Shown here: piece by piece, positions 16,770-23,697 of the stretch
Numbering within the stretch: position 1 is the first letter of the stretch
Layout: the number at the start of each line of letters is the position of its first letter
Source: Actinomycetota bacterium
Lineage (GTDB): Bacteria; Actinomycetota; Acidimicrobiia; Acidimicrobiales; Ilumatobacteraceae
Length of the DNA: 28,203 nucleotides
Reading direction: 5' to 3'
NCBI GenBank assembly: GCA_009705435.1
Contig: WLTJ01000001.1
Span: 1 to 28,203 of the forward strand
Translations under genes and position numbers: made by a program
Notes under the pieces: generated by a model
What the model was told of the DNA's origin: nothing
The model's database searches: none
What the model saw: only the letters and a program-made list of their open reading frames with translations

Positions 16770-18220
16770 CAGTAGCGGTAACGCTCAGACTTAAATGGAC
16801 CCGATGGAGCGACGCCCAAATACTCGGCCTGCTCATCTGTGAGTTTTGTCAACTTTACACCTAAGGCGCCGAGGTGCAGTGAAGCTACCTTCTCGTCAAG
16901 ATGCTTAGGTAACACGTACACACCTAACGGATATGCCGCGAGATTAGTGAACAATTCGATTTGGGCGATGACCTGATTAGAGAATGAACAACTCATCACG
17001 AAACTTGGGTGACCAGTAGCGCAACCGAGGTTCACTAAGCGTCCTTCAGCCAAAACGATGATCGCATGCCCATCAGGGAATGACCAGAGGTCGGTGCCAG
17101 GCTTCAGTTCATCGCGGGTCGCTCCGCTACGTGCCAGACCAGCCATGTCAATTTCTGAGTCAAAGTGCCCAATATTGCAGACGATTGCGTTGTGCTTCAT
17201 TTTTGCCATGTGCTCAACAGTGATGATGTGATCGTTGCCTGTCGCGGAAACAAAAATATCTATTTCGTGAATCACATCTTCAAGAGTGGTTACTTGGTAA
17301 CCCTCCATCGCTGCCTGCAAAGCGTTGATCGGATCAACTTCGGTGATGATCACTCGTGCACCTTGACCACGCAGTGCCTGAGCACAACCCTTGCCGACAT
17401 CTCCATAACCACAGACAACGGCAACCTTGCCAGCGATCATCACATCGGTGGCCCGGCAGATGGCGTCAATGAGCGAATGGCGACAGCCGTACAAGTTGTC
17501 AAACTTCGACTTCGTCACCGAGTCGTTGACGTTGATCGCTGGGAACAACAACTCGTTGCGCTCCGCCATTTTGTAGAGGCGCATAACTCCAGTCGTTGTC
17601 TCTTCGGTGACACCCTTCACTCCAGCGGCCATCCGAGTCCATTTGTTGGGTTCGGTCTTGAGGCCGCGCTGCAATAAACCGAGCACGATGGCAAGTTCCG
17701 GATTGGAAGCCGATGTTGGATCTGGAACTACGCCAGTCTTTTCGTACTCCACACCCTTATGCAACAAGAATGTGGCATCACCGCCATCGTCAAGAATCAT
17801 GTTCGGACCATCACCATCAGGCCATGTCATCATTTGCTCGGTGCACCACCAGTACTCCTCGAGGGTTTCACCTTTCCAGGCAAAAACTGGCACGCCATCG
17901 GGACTATCCAAAGTTCCGTGAGGACCAACCGCAATGGCGGCAGCGGCGTGATCTTGGGTTGAGAAAATATTGCAGGATGCCCAACGAACTTCCGCTCCCA
18001 ATTCGACCAAAGTCTCAATAAGGACTGCCGTCTGAATGGTCATATGCAATGAACCAGAGATACGCGCACCCTTGAGTGGCTTAGTTGCTCCATACTCTTT
18101 GCGCAAAGCGCGAAGACCGGGCATCTCATGCTCGGCAAGATGAATCTCCTTGCGCCCAAAAGGGGCCATAGAAAGATCGGCGACGCGGAAGTCTTTACGT
18201 TCGGCAAATGAAGATGACAT
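16769..18220 (-). CDS. ahcY: S-adenosyl-L-homocysteine hydrolase
   Basis: AhcY splits S-adenosylhomocysteine into adenosine and homocysteine, relieving product inhibition of methyltransferases. The 483-residue cytoplasmic protein has substrate-site segments SLHMTIQTAVL (58-68), SCNIFSTQDHAAAA (82-95), EETTTGVMRLY (206-216) and NVNDSVTKSKFDN (230-242), and the NAD motif VAVVCGYGDVGKGCA (266-280). It ends with the typical KSERYRY. The frame is open to 18274, but an AAGGAG site 8 nt before ATG 18220 and the conserved N-terminus decide that start. A bacterial-type insert of about 40 residues lies near 150-190. Unlike many genes here it has a 174-nt leader with a terminator hairpin, so attenuation is likely. 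Confidence 0.97.
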   Translation of the reverse strand: MSSSFAERKDFRVADLSMAPFGRKEIHLAEHEMPGLRALRKEYGATKPLKGARISGSLHMTIQTAVLIETLVELGAEVRWASCNIFSTQDHAAAAIAVGPHGTLDSPDGVPVFAWKGETLEEYWWCTEQMMTWPDGDGPNMILDDGGDATFLLHKGVEYEKTGVVPDPTSASNPELAIVLGLLQRGLKTEPNKWTRMAAGVKGVTEETTTGVMRLYKMAERNELLFPAINVNDSVTKSKFDNLYGCRHSLIDAICRATDVMIAGKVAVVCGYGDVGKGCAQALRGQGARVIITEVDPINALQAAMEGYQVTTLEDVIHEIDIFVSATGNDHIITVEHMAKMKHNAIVCNIGHFDSEIDMAGLARSGATRDELKPGTDLWSFPDGHAIIVLAEGRLVNLGCATGHPSFVMSCSFSNQVIAQIELFTNLAAYPLGVYVLPKHLDEKVASLHLGALGVKLTKLTDEQAEYLGVAPSGPFKSERYRY

Positions 18221-18258
18221 GTGGGGCTCCTTGATAGAAATCTGACAACGGGTGAGAC

Positions 18259-18285
18259 AAAAACAAGCCATCACGTGATGGCTCG
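18259..18285 (-). terminator. Intrinsic terminator hairpin in the ahcY leader
   Basis: On the minus strand the arm CGAGCCATC (18285-18277) pairs with GATGGCTTG (18272-18264) over a 4-nt loop, 9 pairs including one G-U. Five T (18263-18259) follow at once. It ends 38 nt before the ahcY ATG and before its ribosome binding site. That leaves too little room for a full promoter plus leader downstream. It could end the manB-Trm112 transcript, but the position fits conditional attenuation of ahcY better. Confidence 0.75.
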
Positions 18286-18396
18286 CTGCTTGCTCTATCC
18301 CGGGCAGGGGCCTACTGGCACCAATCAGACAGCCCGATTGTCCCAGTCTAGGCAGTAACTCGCGCTCTCTCGGGACATAGTCGCCGAGAGCAAGCT
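18259..18396 (-). promoter_or_regulatory. Candidate structured leader RNA (attenuator or riboswitch) of ahcY
   Basis: Between the Trm112-like gene and ahcY the minus strand can fold as a closed junction. GCTTGCTCT (18395-18387) pairs perfectly with AGAGCAAGC (18296-18288), 9 bp over a 90-nt interior, starting in the last base of the upstream stop codon. Inside lie a stem of ACTGG with CCAGT continued by CAATC with GATTG, whose loop carries GGGC that could pair with a later GCCC. The hairpin CTCTCGG with CCGAGAG (18391-18367) shares CTCT with the closing helix, so the two exclude each other. The terminator begins 2 nt after the closing helix. I do not recognise a SAM-I, SAM-IV, SAH, cobalamin or other known core; GGCAACC of SAM-I/IV is absent. 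Ligand unknown; SAH, SAM, homocysteine or adenosine are sensible guesses. Confidence 0.5.
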
Positions 18397-18634
18397 ATTT
18401 TGAGCGACCGGTGGTCTTAATCCCGCCAGCAGCAATCTTGGCCATGATGCGCTCGTGCTCTTGAGCCGAGACAACTTCTGACTCATCTACCAGCATCACT
18501 GCGATGGAGTCACGCACGGTATAGCGACGCTGCAAACGAGTGTTATACAAAGAGTTCTCATCCTCCAAGATGTGCAAAACCCCCTTGTCAACTGGACAGG
18601 CAAGCACTGAGGCAAGTTCGGGATCAATAGGCAT
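18395..18634 (-). CDS. Trm112-like/UPF0434 family small protein
   Basis: The 79-residue protein begins MPIDPELASVLACPVDKG and continues RRYTVRDSIAVMLVDE, the two conserved parts of the YcaR/Trm112p-like family. Zn-binding members have paired Cys; here only Cys13 remains (CPVDKG), so zinc is probably not bound. Trm112 relatives act as small partners of methyltransferases in other domains; the bacterial role is uncertain. The frame is open up to 18697, but an AAGGAG site 7 nt before ATG 18634 decides the start. It lies 14 nt after manB, which fits the common actinobacterial manB-Trm112 pair. Confidence 0.85.
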   Translation of the reverse strand: MPIDPELASVLACPVDKGVLHILEDENSLYNTRLQRRYTVRDSIAVMLVDESEVVSAQEHERIMAKIAAGGIKTTGRSK

Positions 18635-18648
18635 GTGAATCTCCTTTT

Positions 18649-20013
18649 TCAGACTGAGGTAATTGCTGCAAGTAATTCGGCCACCCGATGATCGCATTGA
18701 TTGCGATCGGGCGCCTCAAGATTGAGTCGCAACAAAGGTTCGGTATTTGATGGGCGTAAATTAAACCACCATTCCCCGCAGTCTACGGTCAGTCCATCGA
18801 CGCGATCCTGAGGGAATGCAGAGAACTTTGCCGATACCGACTCAATGACGTGCGATGGGTCATCAACCTGAGTGTTGATCTCACCGCTGAGGGAATAACG
18901 CTCATAGGCCCGGCGTATCTCCGAAAGAGGTTCACCGACACGACTCATTTCTTCCAGCATCAACATTGTGGCGATCAGTCCGCTATCAGCGCGGTAATTA
19001 TCTTTGAAGTAGTAATGAGCAGAGTGTTCTCCGCCGAAAACAGCGCCAGTCTCGGCCATCAATTGTTTGATGTACGAGTGACCAACTTTTGTGCGCACCG
19101 GATTGCCACCGTGTTCACGAATGATTTCTGGCACTGCTCGGCTACAAATCAGATTGTGCAAAATCGTTGCACCCGGAAACTTGCGCAACATGCTGGTCGC
19201 TAAAATACCCGTTGTCGTTGAACCAGATAATCCACGACCCAATTCATCAACAACGAAGACGCGATCGGCATCACCGTCAAAAGCCAAACCAATATCAAAA
19301 GCACCAGAACTGACTCGCGCTTGCAGGTCACGTTGATTCACCGACTGCAAAGGGTCTGCAGGATGATTAGGAAAACTTCCATCAAGTTCGCCATACATCA
19401 CTTCGAGTTCAAGACGCGGTAGCCGATCAAAAACTGCCGGCACGACTAGCCCACCCATGCCATTGGCCGTATCGGCAACCACTCGCATCGGACGTAACGC
19501 CGAAGGGTCAATGAATGACACCACATGATCAACGAAGGCCGACAACAAATCCCGTTCGGTCGTTCGACCGGGGCGTGCAACAGGCTTTAGTCGAACTCCA
19601 TCAAGAACTTGCTGAGCAAAAACTTTGACATCGTTGAGGCCAGTACTTTCGCCGACTGGACGCGCCCCCGACAAACAAAGTTTGATGCCGTTGTACTGCG
19701 CTGGATTATGTGAAGCAGTAAACATTGCCCCAGGAGCATCCAACTTGCCAGCGGCGAAATATAAGAGGTCCGTTGAAGCCAAGCCAATGTCAATGACATC
19801 GATACCTTGTTCCATCAAACCGCGTGAAAATGCGTCAGCCAATTCTGGTCCAGTGGGCCGCATGTCTCGCCCAACGATCACCACTTGTGCTTTCGTGAAT
19901 TGGGCGAATCCAATTCCTAAGGCGTAGGCCACATCAACATCAAGTTGATCGGGAACCGTGCCTCGGATGTCATAGGCCTTCACAATCTGATCAAGAGCCG
20001 AGGGGGAAGCCAT
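18649..20013 (-). CDS. manB: Phosphomannomutase/phosphoglucomutase
   Basis: The enzyme interconverts hexose 6- and 1-phosphates, supplying mannose-1-phosphate or glucose-1-phosphate for envelope glycans. The 454-residue protein has the phosphoserine loop FTASHNPAQYNGIK (Ser101), the metal loop AFDGDADRVFVVDE (244-257), the sugar-binding GGEHSAHYYF stretch near 335 and the phosphate-binding RPSNTEPLLRLN near 422. These cover all four domains of the alpha-D-phosphohexomutase family, and the length is usual. The ATG start follows the upstream membrane protein by 28 nt without a clear Shine-Dalgarno; a TAGGGT hexamer lies 10 nt before it. Whether mannose or glucose is the main substrate is not decidable; the neighbourhood favours mannose. 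Confidence 0.94.
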   Translation of the reverse strand: MASPSALDQIVKAYDIRGTVPDQLDVDVAYALGIGFAQFTKAQVVIVGRDMRPTGPELADAFSRGLMEQGIDVIDIGLASTDLLYFAAGKLDAPGAMFTASHNPAQYNGIKLCLSGARPVGESTGLNDVKVFAQQVLDGVRLKPVARPGRTTERDLLSAFVDHVVSFIDPSALRPMRVVADTANGMGGLVVPAVFDRLPRLELEVMYGELDGSFPNHPADPLQSVNQRDLQARVSSGAFDIGLAFDGDADRVFVVDELGRGLSGSTTTGILATSMLRKFPGATILHNLICSRAVPEIIREHGGNPVRTKVGHSYIKQLMAETGAVFGGEHSAHYYFKDNYRADSGLIATMLMLEEMSRVGEPLSEIRRAYERYSLSGEINTQVDDPSHVIESVSAKFSAFPQDRVDGLTVDCGEWWFNLRPSNTEPLLRLNLEAPDRNQCDHRVAELLAAITSV

Positions 20014-20041
20014 GCGAGACAGAACCCTATCGGTGGACTAC

Positions 20042-22552
20042 TCAGGCTGGCGAGGGCTTTGAGACCTCGCTCGACACAGTCACCTCTGTGGGACCCTGCG
20101 GCTCAGCCCCAATTCCCCCTACTACCTGCCCCTTTGCACGCCGATTCTGGCGCCACATGAGAAGCACAGCAAGGATTCCTAATCCCGATAAGAGATAGGC
20201 AAGGCGGTCAATAAGACTCGGCTTGAAGTTCATTGAAACCTCTTGCGAGGTTGGGATGACGACCATCATGTTTGGCGCTACGCGATATGGACCGTCGGCA
20301 CCACTGACCTCCCAGTTAGGGAAGTAACTCACTCGCACCAGAACCGGAACACCGATTTTATCAACCGAGAAGGACACCGATTCTTCACCGATGACGACAT
20401 CCGAAACGACAGCAGGAGAAATACTGAGAGGTTCGATGGCTGGCGTCGGCCTCACAACGTCCACCTTGCGCGAATCGGATCCAGGTTCGCCTTCTCGACG
20501 CTCGAGGTCAATGACGGCTTGCACTCTTTGCCATTCGTCTGGACCATCATCGGCTGGTATCGCCGTCCATTCAGACGGATTTTGCAACCAACTTGTTCCA
20601 ACTTCTAACCAACGCTCTCGTTGGTCCCCCGAACGCTCGGTCACAACAACGGGTTGCACTGTCAGTGGCGTCACAATCTCTGATCCTGCAACGGCATAAA
20701 TATGCCATGGGCCAGACTGCGTCATCGCGCTCAAGCCACCACCACTGGCCACGTTCTCTTCAGCCTTGGCGATGGCTTCGGGGGTGACAGCCATGTAGTA
20801 ATTCACGCCGAGGGCCTGCAAATACGAAACACCGACGTCTGGGTTGTTGTTGATATACCGCAACTCGCGCACAGGGTTAGAACTTTGTTTGGACATCGCC
20901 CCTGCGGCCAAAAAGTGATACGGCGTAGTCCCTGAGGCTTCGAAGAACAAACCTTCACTTGAACCGATGCATCCATCCGTCCAAAAGGGCAACAACATCA
21001 AGGCCATTGTCGTTCCATATTTGTCGTTACCGCTGAAGTTCTCCCACAGTGCTCGACCACAGCCACGAGTTTCGCCAATGTCTTTCATCGCTTGCACCAC
21101 GTTGTAGTACTCGCCGTAGGAAGAGCGGCCTTCGTAGCCCGAGAAGTTCCAGCGAGCCCAACCATCAACGAACCCCTTGCTGGCTGCAGGTCCTTCAAAG
21201 GGCCCCCATGTGTACTCCGCTCCTTTGCCTTCGTCAATGACATTGCCAAATGGCAGGACTTGGAAACGAAATCCAAGCACCAGCAGGGTCAGAACGGATG
21301 CGACAATGGCTGTGATCGTGCGTGTTCGAAACTGTTCGGCCTTAACCAATTTATTCTCTTTGAAAACTTTTCCTTGAAGATGGCTGCGTTGGTACTGACT
21401 GAGCCTCAGCAGCATCGAGACCAATTCAATAATGCCCACGGCGGCCAATAGATAACGGCACATATTGAACATCGGTAGCAAACGGGGATTCCATAGCAAG
21501 CCGATGATCGGCAAACTGTCGTTGAACAGAAAGACAAACATGGCAAACACAATTGCGCACATGCCCAACCAGATACCAGCAACATTTCGCTTGACCACCA
21601 TGGCCGCGAAACCAATCACCGAACAGGACAAAATAAAGACATTCCAAAACGGTGGAAGAGCAAAGAACATTCCCCAATAAGAAGTGAAGGAACCGTTACC
21701 TGGCTCACCTTTGTATTTCATGTCAGTCATGTAGGCGTGATTCAACAGGAAAGGACCGACCCAAAAAGCGGACAGCAGGGCACCTGTTCCCGCGGTAGTG
21801 ATGAACCACCGCAGTCGCCGCCGATCAAGCCACAACACAGCCATCAAGATCAACCCGACGGCTACATAAATCGCCACAATTCCGTGGCACAGAATCGCCA
21901 AGGCCATACACACCGCAGCCTTGATTCGATGCTTACCTGTCTGCATACCATTGGCAAAGAACCCGAAGGCCAACATTGCAAATGACAGAGCAATGGAAAA
22001 TGAAAATTCGCCAGCCATTGTCGAGGCAATGTTGCCTCCGTAGATGGTGTAACTCTCATCCAACAAATAAACCAACCCGACCATGGCGAACAATTCAGGA
22101 ATCGGATAGGCGAATCGCGCAAGTCGCCCAAAAATCCAACAGCAGACGGGCAAGGTCACAACGCCCATGACAGCAACCAACTTGAAGGCCATGCCGTATG
22201 GAAGGAGAACATCAAGGAGGACGATAAAGAAGGCTGGCACCACCATGTAGAAGCGATAAATCGGAAGACCTGAATACCAATCCATTGACCAGCCATTAAG
22301 TTTCCATGGCAAAAGGTGGTCTCTCAAAAAGGCGGGACCCCACACATGTGCACCCATATCGCCACCCGTTGGCGTTGAATCACTAAAAACCAATGTGGGC
22401 TGAATAACTTTGATGGCGACAAAAGTGCTCAGGCCAACCAAGGCCACGCGCACCCAGAAAATCGTGAAGCGTTGACGGCTCCACTGACCCATCGCCGTCT
22501 GATGGAACCATGCCATGGCCCCCGAATCAGTCACTACGTCCGAATCGTTCAT
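20042..22552 (-). CDS. Large polytopic membrane protein, PTPS-related/YfhO-like, GT-C-type fold suspected
   Basis: The 836-residue protein has about ten to twelve hydrophobic helices over residues 30-440, an extracytoplasmic domain of about 330 residues, one more helix near 775-795 and a charged cytoplasmic tail. The first outer loop holds STPTGGDMGAHVWGP (59-73) with Asp65, at the place where GT-C glycosyltransferases carry their catalytic acidic residue. WYSGLPIYRFYMVVP follows. The end of the outer domain, YFPNWEVSGADGPYRVAPN, is like YfhO and 6-pyruvoyl-tetrahydropterin-synthase-related membrane proteins. Position between a CPBP gene and manB suggests transfer of lipid-linked sugars to an envelope polymer. 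Activity is inferred from topology only. The start is ATG 28 nt after the CPBP stop. Confidence 0.7.
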   Translation of the reverse strand: MNDSDVVTDSGAMAWFHQTAMGQWSRQRFTIFWVRVALVGLSTFVAIKVIQPTLVFSDSTPTGGDMGAHVWGPAFLRDHLLPWKLNGWSMDWYSGLPIYRFYMVVPAFFIVLLDVLLPYGMAFKLVAVMGVVTLPVCCWIFGRLARFAYPIPELFAMVGLVYLLDESYTIYGGNIASTMAGEFSFSIALSFAMLAFGFFANGMQTGKHRIKAAVCMALAILCHGIVAIYVAVGLILMAVLWLDRRRLRWFITTAGTGALLSAFWVGPFLLNHAYMTDMKYKGEPGNGSFTSYWGMFFALPPFWNVFILSCSVIGFAAMVVKRNVAGIWLGMCAIVFAMFVFLFNDSLPIIGLLWNPRLLPMFNMCRYLLAAVGIIELVSMLLRLSQYQRSHLQGKVFKENKLVKAEQFRTRTITAIVASVLTLLVLGFRFQVLPFGNVIDEGKGAEYTWGPFEGPAASKGFVDGWARWNFSGYEGRSSYGEYYNVVQAMKDIGETRGCGRALWENFSGNDKYGTTMALMLLPFWTDGCIGSSEGLFFEASGTTPYHFLAAGAMSKQSSNPVRELRYINNNPDVGVSYLQALGVNYYMAVTPEAIAKAEENVASGGGLSAMTQSGPWHIYAVAGSEIVTPLTVQPVVVTERSGDQRERWLEVGTSWLQNPSEWTAIPADDGPDEWQRVQAVIDLERREGEPGSDSRKVDVVRPTPAIEPLSISPAVVSDVVIGEESVSFSVDKIGVPVLVRVSYFPNWEVSGADGPYRVAPNMMVVIPTSQEVSMNFKPSLIDRLAYLLSGLGILAVLLMWRQNRRAKGQVVGGIGAEPQGPTEVTVSSEVSKPSPA

Positions 22553-22580
22553 ACGCTTCTATCCTGCCACCTCGATCCGC

Positions 22581-23306
22581 CTAGGACGCGAGCGCGAGAC
22601 CGATCAGAGCCGTGGCATTGAAGCCGATGTGCATCAAAATCGGCAGACTTAGCCTCCCCGAACGCTGAAAGCCGTAGCCCAAGAGCAAAGCAAAGGCGAA
22701 TAATCCAGGGAACTCAACTGGCTGAAGATGGATTGCCGCAAAGAAGGCTGCAGAGATGACCAATGCTAAATAGTTCTGTAGTCGACTCTGCAAGGCCTGC
22801 AGGACCAGACCGCGATACATCAATTCCTCAATGAGTGGGGCACCGATTGCGACCATCAGAAAAAGTCCCACGGCCCAACCGCCATCAGCCTTATCCCACA
22901 AGTCCTGGGCTCGCTGCTCGACTTTGTCGCCAGAAAAAGTCCCCGACCAAATTCGCTGCAATGGCCAATACACCGCTGGAACGAGAGCGAGTTGGCAGGC
23001 AACCCCGATGGGTAATCCCCAAAGATCTGCGATTCGAAAGCGGAGTTTGAAATCATCTATAAAACTTGATCCACCCCATCGCCGACTGACAATAATCACT
23101 GCTGCGAGCATCGGCATCCACAAACAGAAAAGAGAAACGATGGTAAACGATGTCGGCCACTGCTCACTTTTTTCACCACTGTGCCCAAACAATCCCTGAG
23201 CTATTGCCTGAATGGGTAACGCTCCCAGAGAGGCCAAAAACCAAGCACCAGCTGCGATAGCAACGCTAAAACGAGTGGCGTTCGTCGCCGGTCGAGCACG
23301 GTCCAC
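22581..23306 (-). CDS. CPBP-family intramembrane metalloprotease (Abi/CAAX protease-like)
   Basis: The 241-residue protein has about seven hydrophobic helices. The three CPBP motifs are in order: EELMYRG (160-166, EExxxR), FFAAIHL with His193 (FxxxH), and LMHIGFN with His226 and Asn230 (HxxxN). These form the active site of the Rce1-type fold within the membrane. Bacterial members serve in peptide processing, self-immunity or unknown roles; the target here is unknown. The GTG start lies 8 nt after the DUF3499 stop, so both genes are in one unit. No strong ribosome binding site precedes it, which suggests coupling to DUF3499 translation. Confidence 0.87.
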   Translation of the reverse strand: MDRARPATNATRFSVAIAAGAWFLASLGALPIQAIAQGLFGHSGEKSEQWPTSFTIVSLFCLWMPMLAAVIIVSRRWGGSSFIDDFKLRFRIADLWGLPIGVACQLALVPAVYWPLQRIWSGTFSGDKVEQRAQDLWDKADGGWAVGLFLMVAIGAPLIEELMYRGLVLQALQSRLQNYLALVISAAFFAAIHLQPVEFPGLFAFALLLGYGFQRSGRLSLPILMHIGFNATALIGLALAS

Positions 23307-23314
23307 GAAAAGCT

Positions 23315-23542
23315 TCAGCCAGCCAGGCGATGAACAAAGGGCAAAACATCTGCCCGACGACGATCATCTAAGTTCCAGCCAGTGGGTGCGGCGAAACGCT
23401 GCCAATGCTTTGAGCACAGTTCGTAAATATGAGATTCGCGCTGATCGTGGAGATGATCAATCCAAATCACAGACGTGGCATATTGAAACGCCAGAGAAAT
23501 GTGAGCTTTTTCCTGACAACCACTCCGAGTACACGAACGCAT
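23315..23542 (-). CDS. DUF3499-family small putative zinc-binding protein
   Basis: The 75-residue protein begins MRSCTRSGCQEKAHISLAF and has Cys4, Cys9, Cys43 and His46 (LCSKHWQRFAAPTGW), a likely single zinc site. The wording agrees with DUF3499, a small actinobacterial family next to manB whose function is unknown. The frame is open far upstream to 23776, but that part overlaps ftsH; ATG 23542 gives the conserved start, and a TACATT hexamer ends 6 nt before it. Larger open frames overlap on both strands, so the gene is easily missed. It is the first gene of the CPBP-PTPS-manB run and is divergent from ftsH. Confidence 0.85.
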   Translation of the reverse strand: MRSCTRSGCQEKAHISLAFQYATSVIWIDHLHDQRESHIYELCSKHWQRFAAPTGWNLDDRRRADVLPFVHRLAG

Positions 23543-23548
23543 CGGCAA

Positions 23549-23554
23549 AATGTA
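23549..23554 (-). promoter_or_regulatory. Candidate -10 hexamer for leaderless DUF3499 gene
   Basis: TACATT fits TANNNT and ends 6 nt before ATG 23542. The predicted transcript begins on the A of ATG, and there is no ribosome binding site. It lies in the 155-nt divergent region with ftsH. Confidence 0.45.
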
Positions 23555-23684
23555 CGAGAAAAATGGTCTGCTTTGGTGGATATCTGAGTCCCGAGTTTGC
23601 CGTGCGCCATTGGCTGTGACCGAAACGGGGTCGTAGGTCCACACTGAAGCCGAGCCCGACCCAACGGGGCTTGATGAACGCCCG

Positions 23685-23690
23685 TAGGAT
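23685..23690 (+). promoter_or_regulatory. TAGGAT before ftsH: -10 hexamer or ribosome binding site
   Basis: TAGGAT ends 7 nt before ATG 23698. It reads either as a -10 hexamer for a leaderless or nearly leaderless message, or, through its AGGA core, as a Shine-Dalgarno site at good spacing. Either way it supports ATG 23698 over the longer frame starting at 23671. Confidence 0.35.
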
Positions 23691-23697
23691 ATGTCCC

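Noticed and set aside
17165..17677. 170-codon + strand frame inside ahcY
   Set aside because: It is the mirror of conserved ahcY codons; its His- and Cys-rich translation shows no family signature.
18286..18396. SAM-IV, SAM-I, SAH or cobalamin riboswitch in the ahcY leader
   Set aside because: A CCCGGG-like 3' part recalls SAM-IV, but GGCAACC and the other conserved core bases of these classes are not present, so no class name is given.
23212..23619. 135-codon + strand frame across the CPBP and DUF3499 genes
   Set aside because: It is antisense to both genes, and no known domain or ribosome binding site was found.
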